Assembly (NCBI GenBank): GCA_012064415.1
Contig: SSNU01000129.1
Location: 277,438-341,437 of the forward strand
DNA from: Gyrodactylus bullatarudis
Lineage: Eukaryota; Platyhelminthes; Monogenea; Gyrodactylidea; Gyrodactylidae
Reading direction: 5' to 3'
DNA length: 64,000 nt
The number at the start of each line of letters is the position of its first letter. Position 1 is the first letter of the stretch. This document shows, piece by piece, positions 1 through 10,087 of the stretch. The translations under genes were made by a program, and so were the position numbers. Under the pieces are notes generated by a model. It saw only the letters and a program-made list of their open reading frames with translations. It made no database searches and had not been told where the DNA came from.

Positions 1-2
1 CT

Positions 3-1357
3 CTGCCCGATGTTCATTCTGGCTATGGATTTGCTATTGGAAATACTGCTGCATTCGATTTTAATGATCCCAAGGCTGTTGTGTCACCAGGAGGTGTTGG
101 ATTCGATATCAACTGTGGAGTTCGTTTGGTCCGTACAAACCTTGATATTAAGGATGTTCTTCCAGTTAAAGAACAGCTAACTCAAACTTTATTTGATCAT
201 ATTCCTGTTGGGGTCGGTAGCAAGGGTGTTATCCCAATTAATGAACATGCTTTAGATGAAGCTCTGGAAATGGGAATGGACTGGTCCCTTCGCCAGGGTT
301 ATGCATGGGCTGATGATAAAGAACACTGTGAAGAGTTTGGTCGGATGCTTCAAGGCGATCCTAGTAAAGTATCAATGAGAGCCAAAAAACGAGGCTTGCC
401 TCAATTAGGCACTCTTGGTGCCGGTAATCATTATGCTGAGATACAAGTTGTGGAGGAAATTTATGATAAACACGCAGCCACAAAAATGGGAATCGATAGA
501 ATCAATCAAGTATGCGTAATGATTCATTGTGGTAGTCGTGGTCTTGGACACCAAGTCGCTACAGACTCCCTGGTAGCTATGGAAAAGGCAATGAAAAGAG
601 ACAATATTTTGGTTAATGATAGACAGTTGGCCTGTGCACGTATCCAAAGCCAAGATGGTAAAGACTATCTGGCCGGAATGGCTGCTGCAGCAAATTATGC
701 CTGGGTAAACAGATCCTCAATGACATTCCTGACTCGACAAGCATTTGCAAAGATATTCAACTCAACACCAGATGATCTTGATATGCACATAATTTATGAT
801 GTCTCTCATAACATTGCCAAATTAGAAGAACATTTTGTGGATGATAAACTAAAGACGCTACTTGTTCATAGGAAGGGTTCCACTCGAGCATTTCCTCCTC
901 ATCATCCATTAATACCGGTTGATTATCAGGTAATTTATTTAGAATCTTCTATTTTAACATAGTTGACTGGTCAACCTGTCCTTATTGGTGGTACAATGGG
1001 TACTTGCAGTTATGTACTCACAGGCACAGAAAAGGCAATGACTGAAACTTTTGGCTCAACTTGCCACGGAGCTGTGAGTTTTTCTTTTCATTTGATTTAT
1101 GATGAATCTTCATTGCAAATTTATCCAAGGGAAGAGCTTTATCTCGAGCCAAGTCCAGAAGAAAACTAGACTATCAAGATGTTCTTGATGAGTTAGAGAA
1201 AAAAAATATTTCCATTCGGGTAGCATCTCCCAAGTTAATTATGGAAGAGGCCCCTGATTCTTACAAAGATGTTACGGATGTCGTCAATACATGTCATGCG
1301 GCTGGTATAAGTAATAAGGTCTTGAAACTGCGTCCTATCGGAGTTATCAAAGGTTGA
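3..1357 (+). CDS. RTCB: RNA-splicing ligase RtcB (tRNA ligase catalytic subunit), 5'-truncated by window edge
   Basis: Catalytic subunit of the metazoan tRNA-splicing ligase, which joins 2',3'-cyclic phosphate to 5'-OH ends of spliced tRNA exons and of XBP1 mRNA. Exons are 3-929, 963-1073 and 1130-1357; the introns are 33 and 56 nt with GT..AG ends. About 421 residues remain; the animal protein is near 505 aa, so roughly 85 N-terminal residues lie outside the window. Active-site motifs are intact and in order: [12 protein letters not shown] (metal-binding Asp and Cys), [10 protein letters not shown] (His), [12 protein letters not shown] (His), YDVSHNIAK (His) and TCHGAGRA across the second splice (the His that is guanylylated). 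The protein ends ..RPIGVIKG, the usual family end. A poly(A) signal AATAAA follows about 30 bp after the stop. The next gene begins on the same strand 131 bp downstream. Confidence 0.97.
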
Positions 1358-1488
1358 ACTATTATTTTGTTATTCTCAAGATTCTTGAATAAAAGTCTTT
1401 CTTTATTTCTCCTTACTTTTTCATGTTTTTTTATTTGAAATTAATTAATTGATTAAAACCTGATGAAAATATGTATGTATGTAGGTAC

Positions 1489-2243
1489 ATGGATCTGGAA
1501 AACTTTGATAAGGCCCTTGAAATACGAGACTCAGTTATAGGAATTATACCGGAGGAAGAGAAAAGCCTGGTACTAGTTCGTCAAAAGGCCCTGGATGCCT
1601 ATAAAGCCACTACCGCCTGGACAAGAATAAAAGATACATTTTTTACCGAGTAGGCTTATTTACAAGTAATGATTTTCAGGGATTCAGTCGATAGTGAATT
1701 AGAGAATCTCAAATATTCTGCCTTATTCAAGATCAATGGAGTTATAGCCATTTCAATATTATCCACAGTGTTTCAGAGAATCATAAACTTGGTTGATGAA
1801 AATATCCGGAGAACTCAAGTTTCAACTTTCCTCACCAAAGAAGCTGTCGGAGTAAGTTTTCTTTCTAATTCCTCTTCAATTTAGAGAAGATTTTTCGACA
1901 AAGTAATTTTTCATTCGATTTCATTCTCAGCTGGAATTGCTCTAAGAACAGGATTTCTTAGCTCAGGTTTTCTGTAAGTCAATCCATTGATAAATTCAGT
2001 TTTGGACCATTGCTTTACAGAGCGTACCAGTCAGATTCTTCCATTTATGATCATGCTGTTCCCTGGTCAACCACTTTGGCTCTGTATCTTTATCCTCGAG
2101 GTATTGTAAAATCAATTTCTGGCTTAGCCCTCGGTGGCATTTCTGGATTGGTGTTCGGTTCCATATACTACTCATATGAGTGCAGTAACAAGACTAATTA
2201 TAAGGAACTTTATCTCAAACATTTAGAGAGACAAGTCAGATGA
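1489..2243 (+). CDS. Tim17-family membrane protein, TIMMDC1-like
   Basis: Spliced gene of about 200 aa. Best model: exons 1489-1649, 1680-1851, a micro-exon about 1887-1902 (or 1890-1902), 1931-1973 and 2021-2243. The introns are very short (30, about 35-38, 28 and 47 nt). The micro-exon start is chosen because only it keeps the frame. An acidic N-terminal region (MDLENFDKALEIRD) is followed by a hydrophobic segment (FKINGVIAISILSTVF) and then a glycine-rich pair ending LALGGISGLVFGSIYYSYE. That order resembles the Tim17-like region of TIMMDC1, a mitochondrial inner-membrane factor that helps assemble respiratory complex I. The match is by layout and the RTGF/GGISG segments, so the family call is moderate. 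It could be another small Tim17/22-like protein. The ATG at 1471 is in frame and is an alternative start. Confidence 0.55.
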
Positions 2244-2718
2244 AAATGATTGATTTTGTATTTATTTGTAGTAATAATCTTCAAATTACCATAGTAAAAT
2301 AATAATTCTTCATCAGAAACCGTTTGGATGCATTCTTCTTGATGCATCCCAATACAAACTTTGCATAGGGTTGGTTTCGGATTTTATGAGGATCGTGGAA
2401 AGTATTAAACAATACAAATTGTCCTAATATTTACCGGGGAGTAACCATAGGATTTAATAATACAAAAAATTTGCGCTAAAAATCTCTGGTATTGATAATT
2501 AATACAACATACTATTGGGAGAAATGGACATATCAATTGATTAGGATTATAATTATTGTCTCATGGAGTAGTGAAAAAGTAGAGAAAAGATTGTTTTGAT
2601 CTACAAATGGGAGGTATGACATTGACTACAAAATTGATTTCTCATATGGGAATGTTATCAAAGATAATTATTTACATAACATCTGAATCATTTCGGAAGG
2701 ATTAAAGGTAATGAGTAT
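2244..2718. other. Intergenic region between two converging genes
   Basis: Holds the 3' ends of the Tim17-like gene (+) and PPP2R2 (-). It is AT-rich. I see no conserved ORF or repeat in it. Confidence 0.6.
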
Positions 2719-4315
2719 CTAATGCGTCTCAGTATCCATAGTCTCTGGATCTGCAGCGGTCTTATTTTTGACATCAGGACGATTCTTTTCTTCAAATCCA
2801 TCAATGAGGTAGAGATTAGATGTGCCAGCCAGAGCAATTATAGGCTTGTTGGGATGCCAAGTGAGATGCATTAACTTATGATCAAGGTCCATAGTTTCAA
2901 CATCAATTTCTTGAGAACATTGGGAATTATCCAGATGGAACTTGTTCGGATAATCACCCGAAACGACTTTCTTTGGGAGGAGTGAAGAAAACTTTTGCTT
3001 CATTACCTCTCTAGAAGATTCAAGGAGGACAGAATTTCCAGTGTTTCTCTCGAATACGTGGAAAAAGTAATTGTAGGAACCCGTGAGAATATACCTACAA
3101 TGAAAATTATTTATTTCGATAATAAATATCTGAGTAAAAAACATACTTATCATCATGACTCCATTTAGCTTCAAATTTGTCAAATATGCTGTCATTCTCG
3201 TAAAGGACACAAAGTTTGTTTCGGAAGAAGTCATGGACATGATACGTTTCCACTGGGCCTTTTGCCATATTAAGATCCCAAACTGAGAAGAAAGATTAAA
3301 ATTGATTATGGATTATACGAGGGTAGATATTATGAATTGGGTGCTCACCTTTACACGTAAGATAATCTCTAGTTAGAATGTAGCGTCCGGAATGATCAAA
3401 ATTGATATCTGAGATCGAGTTAATGATTTCAGAAAAGAAACTATGATTAGCAGGGTCTTCCGTCTCTTCAAAGAGCATTGAATACTGGTCACAAAGTGCC
3501 TTTGTTCTCATGTCACACAAACGAATAGTACCTCTTGAACTGCTATAGACAAAAAGACTACAAGATGATGGATGGAATTTAGCTGCAGTTATAACTTCGA
3601 CTAAATCTTCCATGTTGGGCGGTTTTAAATCAACAATGTTAAAAGACTGATTTGTTATTTGTAAGTTCCACAGGTTGATTCTTAAATCATCAGCACTGAT
3701 AAAAGTCTCTTGGTCTGAGTTGACACTAAGTGAATTAATATGATAAGCATGGGCATTGGAAAATATTCTTTTAACTGAAGTATCAACAACAAGATCAATG
3801 TTTTCAACTTGAGGAATTCTGAGGTCATCCTGAGTATATGAGCGTTTATTTATGCTGTTATCTATTGAATTCAATTCATCATGACCAACTGTACGTTTAG
3901 TGCGTTCAGTGGTTTTCCAGAGTTTGATGGTCTTATCATTTGTTGTGAGTAGAAATCGAGCATAGTTTGTCTGTGGAATCCATCTAATACAGTTTATTTT
4001 TTCTTCAATCTCGAGCGATTTAAGATAGTCAAACTCAGGATCATGACTAGTAAAGGTACAGTATACAACATATTTAGCATTGTCAGATTTACTCTAGGTT
4101 GAATTATAATAGAATATTTACTTCTTCTTTACGGAATATAACAACCCTGCCCCCTTTATCACCGGTCGCGAGAAATTCTCCAGAATCATTAAAATCCACA
4201 AAAGATATAATGTCAGCTAAAAATATAAACATTTGAATTTACATTCATTCCCATCTGATTCCATATTGCCTTTAACCTGATTAATGGCAAATTTCATATC
4301 GATAGAATAGTCCAT
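2719..4315 (-). CDS. PPP2R2A: Serine/threonine protein phosphatase 2A regulatory subunit B (B55), WD40
   Basis: B55-type regulatory subunit that docks the PP2A core enzyme onto substrates (Drosophila twins). Coding exons from the 5' end: 4315-4243, 4216-4122, 4093-3349, 3282-3147 and 3094-2719, giving 474 aa with all junctions in phase. The first two introns are only 26 and 28 nt; the others are 66 and 52 nt. Family landmarks in order: [17 protein letters not shown] in the first WD repeat, [63 protein letters not shown] joined by splicing to VWDLNM, and [15 protein letters not shown]. Vertebrate B55-alpha is 447 aa. The excess here is mainly a charged C-terminal tail after LYLIDGFEE, which I do not know from other members. 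The exact paralogue (alpha to delta) is not meaningful for an arthropod single-copy gene. Confidence 0.97.
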
Positions 4316-4798
4316 AGTGAATAATATACGGTATTGAGAAAGTATCAATGAAAAAAGTGAAACCTAGCGAGTTTAGGTCAGCAGCAACTAAATTTTAATA
4401 GAAGTAGCCGCCATAAAATAAAATTTTTTTAAGCTCATAAAACTTGATTTAGCTCTTAGCAATTTTGCAGATTTTTGAATATTTATCAAGTTATCGTGTC
4501 ATTATTTAAAAATTATTTATTTCCCATCATGAACATTCTGATAAGGTTTGAATAATATTCATTCAAATCTAGAAACTAAAATTATTATTTCATTCAATAA
4601 ACCATTGTGAAATGTGATTGAATAAATTGAGATTCATTTGAGATTGACAAAAACTTCTTCTCTGGAGAATCTCGTCTAATTTATTCAGTTTTAGAATGAA
4701 AAGGATAACCACAGAATCAAAAGTAACGTATTTATTAAAAAAAAACAAATAAATTATTATAAGACAAATTAGCAGTATAAAATTTTCATGTTTTCAGC
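4316..4798. other. Upstream region of PPP2R2
   Basis: AT-rich stretch between the PPP2R2 start codon and the stop of the I29 gene, both on the minus strand. It should contain the PPP2R2 promoter. I see no ORF or convincing core-promoter motif. Confidence 0.5.
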
Positions 4799-5266
4799 TT
4801 ATTTGTTTGTTAAGCCATGCATGTTTCTATACTCGTGTTCAGATAAATCTGAAAATTGAGTCAAATGCATTTTGAATGTCACGCCTCCTTTTTCAAACAT
4901 TCTGTTATGAGCATCAACTAGTGCTTTATTATCTTCCCAGAAAAGTCTTCTGATTTGCTCCTCGTGCTTGGTGAAGTAGTATTTTTTAAAAGTCTTTTTC
5001 CAGAGCTCCCAGTCAGAGTCAAGAGCAGGGTTTGTTGATCGCCAGGCTTTTTGAGGATATTTACTTTCTATATCAGCATCTCCTACCACATATGTACCTC
5101 CAACCTCAGCTGAGTGTATAAGACCTTTTTTCCATGCATCCAAAAGCCAATCGGGACATGCGCTTTCGTCCCCATTTGCCTTTTCGATTACTAATGTTTC
5201 TGAAGCTTCAGCATAATAAAGGATTATTCCAACAAAGAAAAAAAAGAGAACTCCCTGGCGAATCAT
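4799..5266 (-). CDS. Secreted stand-alone cathepsin propeptide inhibitor (I29) protein
   Basis: Single-exon gene of 155 aa. It starts with a signal peptide (MIRQGVLFFFFVGIILYY, cleavage near AEA-SE). Residues about 83-150 form an I29 domain, the prodomain of papain-like cysteine proteases. The helical ERFNIN signature is present as E-x3-R-x3-W-x2-N-x3-V-x3-N (within EEQIRRLFWEDNKALVDAHN). The following KMHLTQFSDLSEHEY corresponds to the GNFD segment. The ORF stops right after the domain, so there is no protease moiety. Free I29 proteins such as insect crammer/BCPI and mouse CTLA-2 inhibit cathepsin L-type enzymes; the same role is inferred here, acting outside the cell or in the secretory pathway. 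Residues about 22-80 (two Asp/Glu-rich blocks, one Cys) are unrecognised. A TATA box lies 58 bp upstream. Confidence 0.88.
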   Translation of the reverse strand: MIRQGVLFFFFVGIILYYAEASETLVIEKANGDESACPDWLLDAWKKGLIHSAEVGGTYVVGDADIESKYPQKAWRSTNPALDSDWELWKKTFKKYYFTKHEEQIRRLFWEDNKALVDAHNRMFEKGGVTFKMHLTQFSDLSEHEYRNMHGLTNK

Positions 5267-5323
5267 GGATGCAAAGTCGTGGATAATTTTCTTTATCTCA
5301 TGTATTTTATTGTATGAACCTGA

Positions 5324-5329
5324 TTTATA
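5324..5329 (-). promoter_or_regulatory. TATA box of the I29 gene
   Basis: TATAAA on the minus strand, 58 bp before the start codon at 5266, which leaves room for a short 5' UTR. A CCAAT-type motif (tgattggg on the minus strand) lies further upstream near 5360. Confidence 0.55.
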
Positions 5330-5461
5330 AACTCATGGAATGTGGATATTCATCTAATCGCCCAATCAGCGCTGAGTGCAAGATCACATACTATTGTATT
5401 TGTTTAGAAAAGTATGCACCTTCCCTAGTGATATGCAGAGATAATAACAATACAATAGTAA

Positions 5462-5770
5462 TTAAGCCTTTATACTAATAATATTGTGCTGACTTTTATG
5501 ACACACTCTAAATGTACATGATTTTATAAGATTAAGGTCAGTTATATACTGGGTTAGTTCATCGTTGAAGTTAGTCATCCCTGGAAATATTTTGTTTATT
5601 TTTTTGCCCTCTATTCTGGATGAACTATAGGATTCCTCAAGACAATTTCGACAAAAGAAGTGAAAATTCGATTTTTTCATACATTCATCCATCTGCCGCT
5701 CCACAGCTCCCTGTAGCAATTTAATTATTTCTAAATAATTAAAAATAAATAAAAAAAGAATACTACTCAC
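5462..5770 (-). CDS. Possible small secreted Cys-containing protein (doubtful)
   Basis: Open frame of 102 aa that I do not recognise. The first 20 residues (MSSILFLFIFNYLEIIKLLQ) read like a signal peptide, but they are encoded by a poly-T-rich stretch that ends in TTGCTACAG, which also looks like a 3' splice acceptor just before GGAGCTGTG. The true gene may therefore have an upstream exon, and the hydrophobic start may be an intron artefact. The rest has five cysteines (MDEC, FFCRNC, KSC, RVC) and a basic IEGKKINK segment. It lies on the same strand as, and 195 bp upstream of, the I29 gene. Confidence 0.3.
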   Translation of the reverse strand: MSSILFLFIFNYLEIIKLLQGAVERQMDECMKKSNFHFFCRNCLEESYSSSRIEGKKINKIFPGMTNFNDELTQYITDLNLIKSCTFRVCHKSQHNIISIKA

Positions 5771-6216
5771 GAGTAAGTAGATATTATATTAATTCTGGTT
5801 GATGAATAATGTAATGTATTATAATACACACATATTATATTCGCACACATTCTGATGTATATTATCGGAATTTACATTTTATGAAAGAAAGACAAGTTTA
5901 AAATTTCTTCAATACATTTGAAAGGAGATAAAATGACAAGCTTACAAGAGAAATCCAACATAAATATGGCATGAAAGAATCCATTAGTTTTTTTAAGAAA
6001 AGAAACAGTTGTCACCAAGGAATTTTGATTCATTAGAGTGTTGTTTTTTTTGATTTCATTTTGATCAATTTCAAATTCCAGTGTATTTGAAATTTTAGGT
6101 CTTTTTGAAAATTTTATTTTTCACTAAAAGGTTCAAGGTAACGTAGCATTGAAATACTTTGTTACACCCATTAAAATTTAGTGGGGCTACATTACACAAA
6201 TAATGTAATTTAACAA

Positions 6217-6542
6217 ATTATATTCTTAACTATTTCGGACTAGGATAATTGTTTTGGTCAAGAATATGAAATCTTAATAAGATATATTAATAACAGTAAA
6301 AGTAAATTTAATCGTAAAGCCTTCGGTACTGAGATAATCATTGATTATTGTAATAAAATCTAAACTTACTTGTCAGCTATATTATTATATTCTTAACTAT
6401 TTCGGACTAGGATAATTGTTTTGGTCAAGAATATGAAATCTTAATAAGATATATTAATAACAGTAAAAGTAAATTTAATCGTAAAGCCTTCGGTACTGAG
6501 ATAATCATTGATTATTGTAATAAAATCTAAACTTACTTGTCA
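6217..6542. repeat. Perfect 159-bp tandem duplication with 8-bp spacer
   Basis: Copies at 6217-6375 and 6384-6542 (period 167). They read as identical from ATTATATTCTTAACTATTTC to CTAAACTTACTTGTCA. The absence of differences in an otherwise heavily decayed region suggests a recent duplication, or an assembly artefact. Confidence 0.9.
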
Positions 6543-8477
6543 AAATCTCGGCATCTATTTATTTTTTCAAAAGTAAAAAATTAAAGCCGTAGTTTACATG
6601 AAGTTGAGAATTTATCATTTTTTACAAAATATAATATTTCCAGAACGTGAAATCAGAAGTGACCCCCTTGTTTCTTAGATGTAAAATACGATCAGCTCAA
6701 TCAATGAAAATTCTCAGAAATTCGCATTGTGACAGTTTTAACATTCTCGGTCCCATGGCCAAAATTTAACGATTACTCGAAATTCTCTCTTGTTGTCCTA
6801 CTAATCAGAACCCTGGTAATCAATGTTTGGTTCAATTATTGTTTTTACAGACGACTACTTCATGCGTTTTATGGTGAGGTCGTATACTTCTGATCGCAAC
6901 TTAAAGGGTAAGAAAATAATAAAGTCCACTTGTAAGCGAAAAAATTTAAAATTATTAATAATTAATAAGCATATCTTTATTAGTTATTAATAAGGGCGCA
7001 AAATAACCGCAGAAAAGTGGCATTCTCTGTTTTAATAAATTTAATTCGCATTCAAAATGAAATAATTTTTAAGAAAATTTTACATTTATTATAAAAGTAT
7101 TTTTGAAAAAGTTCTTTCACATTTACTGCAGACTATCAAATAATTATATTGTTTAGGACTAATTTTATATTTGAAATATTCAACTCTCAGTCAATCCAAT
7201 TATAGGCGGATTGTGTAAATAGTCAGAGACAAAAAGAAGAAAATGATTCAACTAATACCTGAGTAAAGGTGAAGGCTTACTTAAAAAGTTATTCAAGTGA
7301 TGATTTATTTTTTACCAAGAAGAGTATGGAAACAATCGCAAATCTATCTTGATTACTAGCAATGTTAGAAATCAAATATTTTCCGAATAAGGAAAAAGAA
7401 ACAAGCAACATATAAAAAATCGCAAATTTACTGCCTTAGTCATCAATGATAACATATCATGGAAAATTTTAAAACAATTATTAAGAAGAATCAACAGACA
7501 AGAATTCTTTACAATATCCACAGAAATAATAAATATTTTCGTGCAAACATTCAATTTTAATTTTGTAACGTAGATGATGTAAATCAGGCTCGATAAAGTA
7601 TGTTAACCGGAGTAGAGTCTGAAGATACCTATCGCAACGTTAATCACTATAATTATCACAATATTATAATACAGTATAATACTGTATTTGTTCGACTGAC
7701 TTTTACTGATAAAAGAAAAAAAATATGTGGAAAAAAATCATTAAAAATATGGAATTTTTAATAGAATTTTCAATTTCCATTTTTCGAACTTATTTAAAAG
7801 TGAGGCTCAGTTGAGATGATAGAAATTTGTTTGGAAACTTCAAAATAATTAATCCAACATTAGAGATGCCATGTTGCTACGAAAGGAAATCAATATTTTC
7901 ACCTCATCAAAACCCTATTATATCAATATTCGCCTTCCTCTCTAGCTAAACATTTATCATTCTCTCGTTGAATACATGAAAAATATTAAGCCAACAAATG
8001 ACACAGAGACTTTAAACTGTATTTTAAACGTGGTGTAGTCATCGAGGAAGAAAATTATGTACAAATTTATTTTGTCAAATTCATCTTCGAATGAATAGTA
8101 CAGAGAGGACGAGTGAGGCCTTTCATCATAAAGTATCATTATTTCAAACAACAAAAATAGAAAACAGTCCGTGACATGCCTGTTTGTCCTCTTTGATGCA
8201 TGGCTGTTGTAATAAAATTTAAACTCTAAGGTATTTTATTACCTATCCCTGGGTTATGATGTATTTTTTCGTAAATTGCCAATGTAAAAAATAATGTTTC
8301 ATTTGAAGATGGTCAGGAAATTATTCCTCTCTTGAATTCAGACATCGATAATTGTATCTAAAGCTTTTATTAGAGCAAATCAGCAATCAGAAGGAAGAAT
8401 TTTAAACCTAGTTGTAAATCTAGACTGTAAAGATCTATTTGAACTATGAAAATACTAAATTATTTGGTCTAAAACAT

Positions 8478-8605
8478 TACGAATGCAAGTTCACATTATA
8501 AGCTTCTATTTAAACTTTTAGCGATCAAAAAGTCTGCCAAATTAATAGAGTTACTAGGTTTCAGAAATATTGAAAAATGAAAATGTATCGGCACTGAATG
8601 GGAAA
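8478..8605 (+). repeat. Decayed copy of the CGGTGCCGA MITE
   Basis: Similar to the right two-thirds of the MITE at 26575-26778: both contain gttcacatt...cttc, atagagttactagg / tagagttatgaagg and end in tatcggcac(t/c)ga followed by a GGG. The left terminus is not recognisable. Confidence 0.5.
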
Positions 8606-8717
8606 ACATCCAGAACTCTACTTTTTCTCTAGCTTGAAAAGTCTATTGAAAAATTTATGGTCGCTCTGTCTGTGATATTGAAATTTTATTTAATCTTAAT
8701 TCGTAACTTTGCCAAAA

Positions 8718-9071
8718 TAAAGTTAGTTGACATGAAGGGAAGAATTAGCTACAAGAAAATCAATATTTTTTCTCTAGAAATTCAGGAAAAAAAATTTTTA
8801 GAGTTTCATAATGGAATCAGCCTGTGAAAATTTCGGAATGAAACAAAAAGAAATAAATTCAATTAAGCCATTTTTGAATTTCGAATTGGCAGGTCTTTGA
8901 AATTCTATGATTAGAATCAAAATTTTTCTTATCTTGATCTCAAATGTTGGTATTCGATCGCTTCAATTCTCTGAATTTTATAAAAAATTTGAGATTGCAC
9001 GCTGAACAAGTGGAAATTCGCCCATTTGTAATTTTGGCTCATTCCATTATACTGTATTGTCAACTAGCTTC
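8718..9071. repeat. MITE of the GTTGACATGAAG family
   Basis: The left end reads TAAAGTTAGTTGACATGAAG at about 8718. A reverse-complement end, TTGTCAACTAGCTT, lies at about 9057-9070. The interior is non-coding. The pairing of these two ends is inferred from spacing and orientation. Confidence 0.5.
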
Positions 9072-10087
9072 AACTACATTCAGTTAGTTGATTCTGAATT
9101 TTTAGCTTAATAGATATCAAACTTTGAGGGTAATATCTGAAACTGATCCTAATGATTCTGAACATAAGCTGGATAAAAATAAAAAAAAATCTAAATAAAA
9201 CAAAATATTTTTGTACAAGCAAAAAAATGTATCCTGAAATAGAACAAAAAAATACAATTTATTTCCAATTGAATTTAATTTTTTCCATCAAAGGCAACCT
9301 CCTTTTTAATATATTCTGCTTTAGAATGTTATATACAAAAGGTAGATAAGCAAATTTTGATAAAATTTGTCAATCAAAAGTGGATTTTTAAAATATTTCC
9401 CAATTGCGCAAAAGACAAAAGAGACTCTGAATTGTCGTCATCAATATTTTTTTCCTCTACAAAATTTTGGCCTTTTTCAACAACAAAATAGAAGATCACT
9501 TTATTTTATAACTCTCCTTTCTAAACTACTCATACTTTTTGGGCGGTAATTAGGTAAACTTCGTACTGGACAATAAAAAAAGAGATATCTTTCAAGATGG
9601 GTCAATTCAACCGTTACCCACAGTTTAAATCCCTAAAGGAAATGATATCACAAAACGTTTCACTCTTCAAGTATTCCCAAGAGAAATTCTTTGGGATTTG
9701 TCAGGCATTGTAATTTACTGCAGATTGTGGATTGTATATGGATAGAATTATTCATTGTTTCTCTCTTGTCAGTTTAAGTAATAAATAAATGAAAGAATAT
9801 ATGTAAAAGAAACGACCCCAAATAATTTGATAAATAATTTACAAAATGACTCCTAACTTATTTCAAAAAGAATCTTTTTAATGATATTATTATTCACGTG
9901 CTTATATGTGTTGATTCAATGAAAAGAAATAGCAAGATGAAATTTCATTTGTTGATTCAAACCAAGGATTCTGATTGGTTAAAAATTTGATTTCAAAATA
10001 ATTAGATCATAGGACAGTTAAGTAATCTTGAGAGTTTATGGCAAAGCATATTTATCAAAATGTTTGGCAATAATCTGAGGTTTTGAG

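Larger units (their letters stand above)
5771..10087. other. Gene-free, repeat-bearing intergenic region
   Basis: About 4.3 kb before the cadherin gene. The short ORFs here are low-complexity and look accidental. Recognisable contents are a 159-bp tandem duplication (6217-6542), a decayed piggyBac-type MITE (about 8478-8605) and a TA-flanked MITE (about 8718-9071), each listed separately. Confidence 0.6.

Noticed and set aside
405..653. Minus-strand ORF inside RTCB
   Set aside because: Shadow of the conserved RTCB reading frame.
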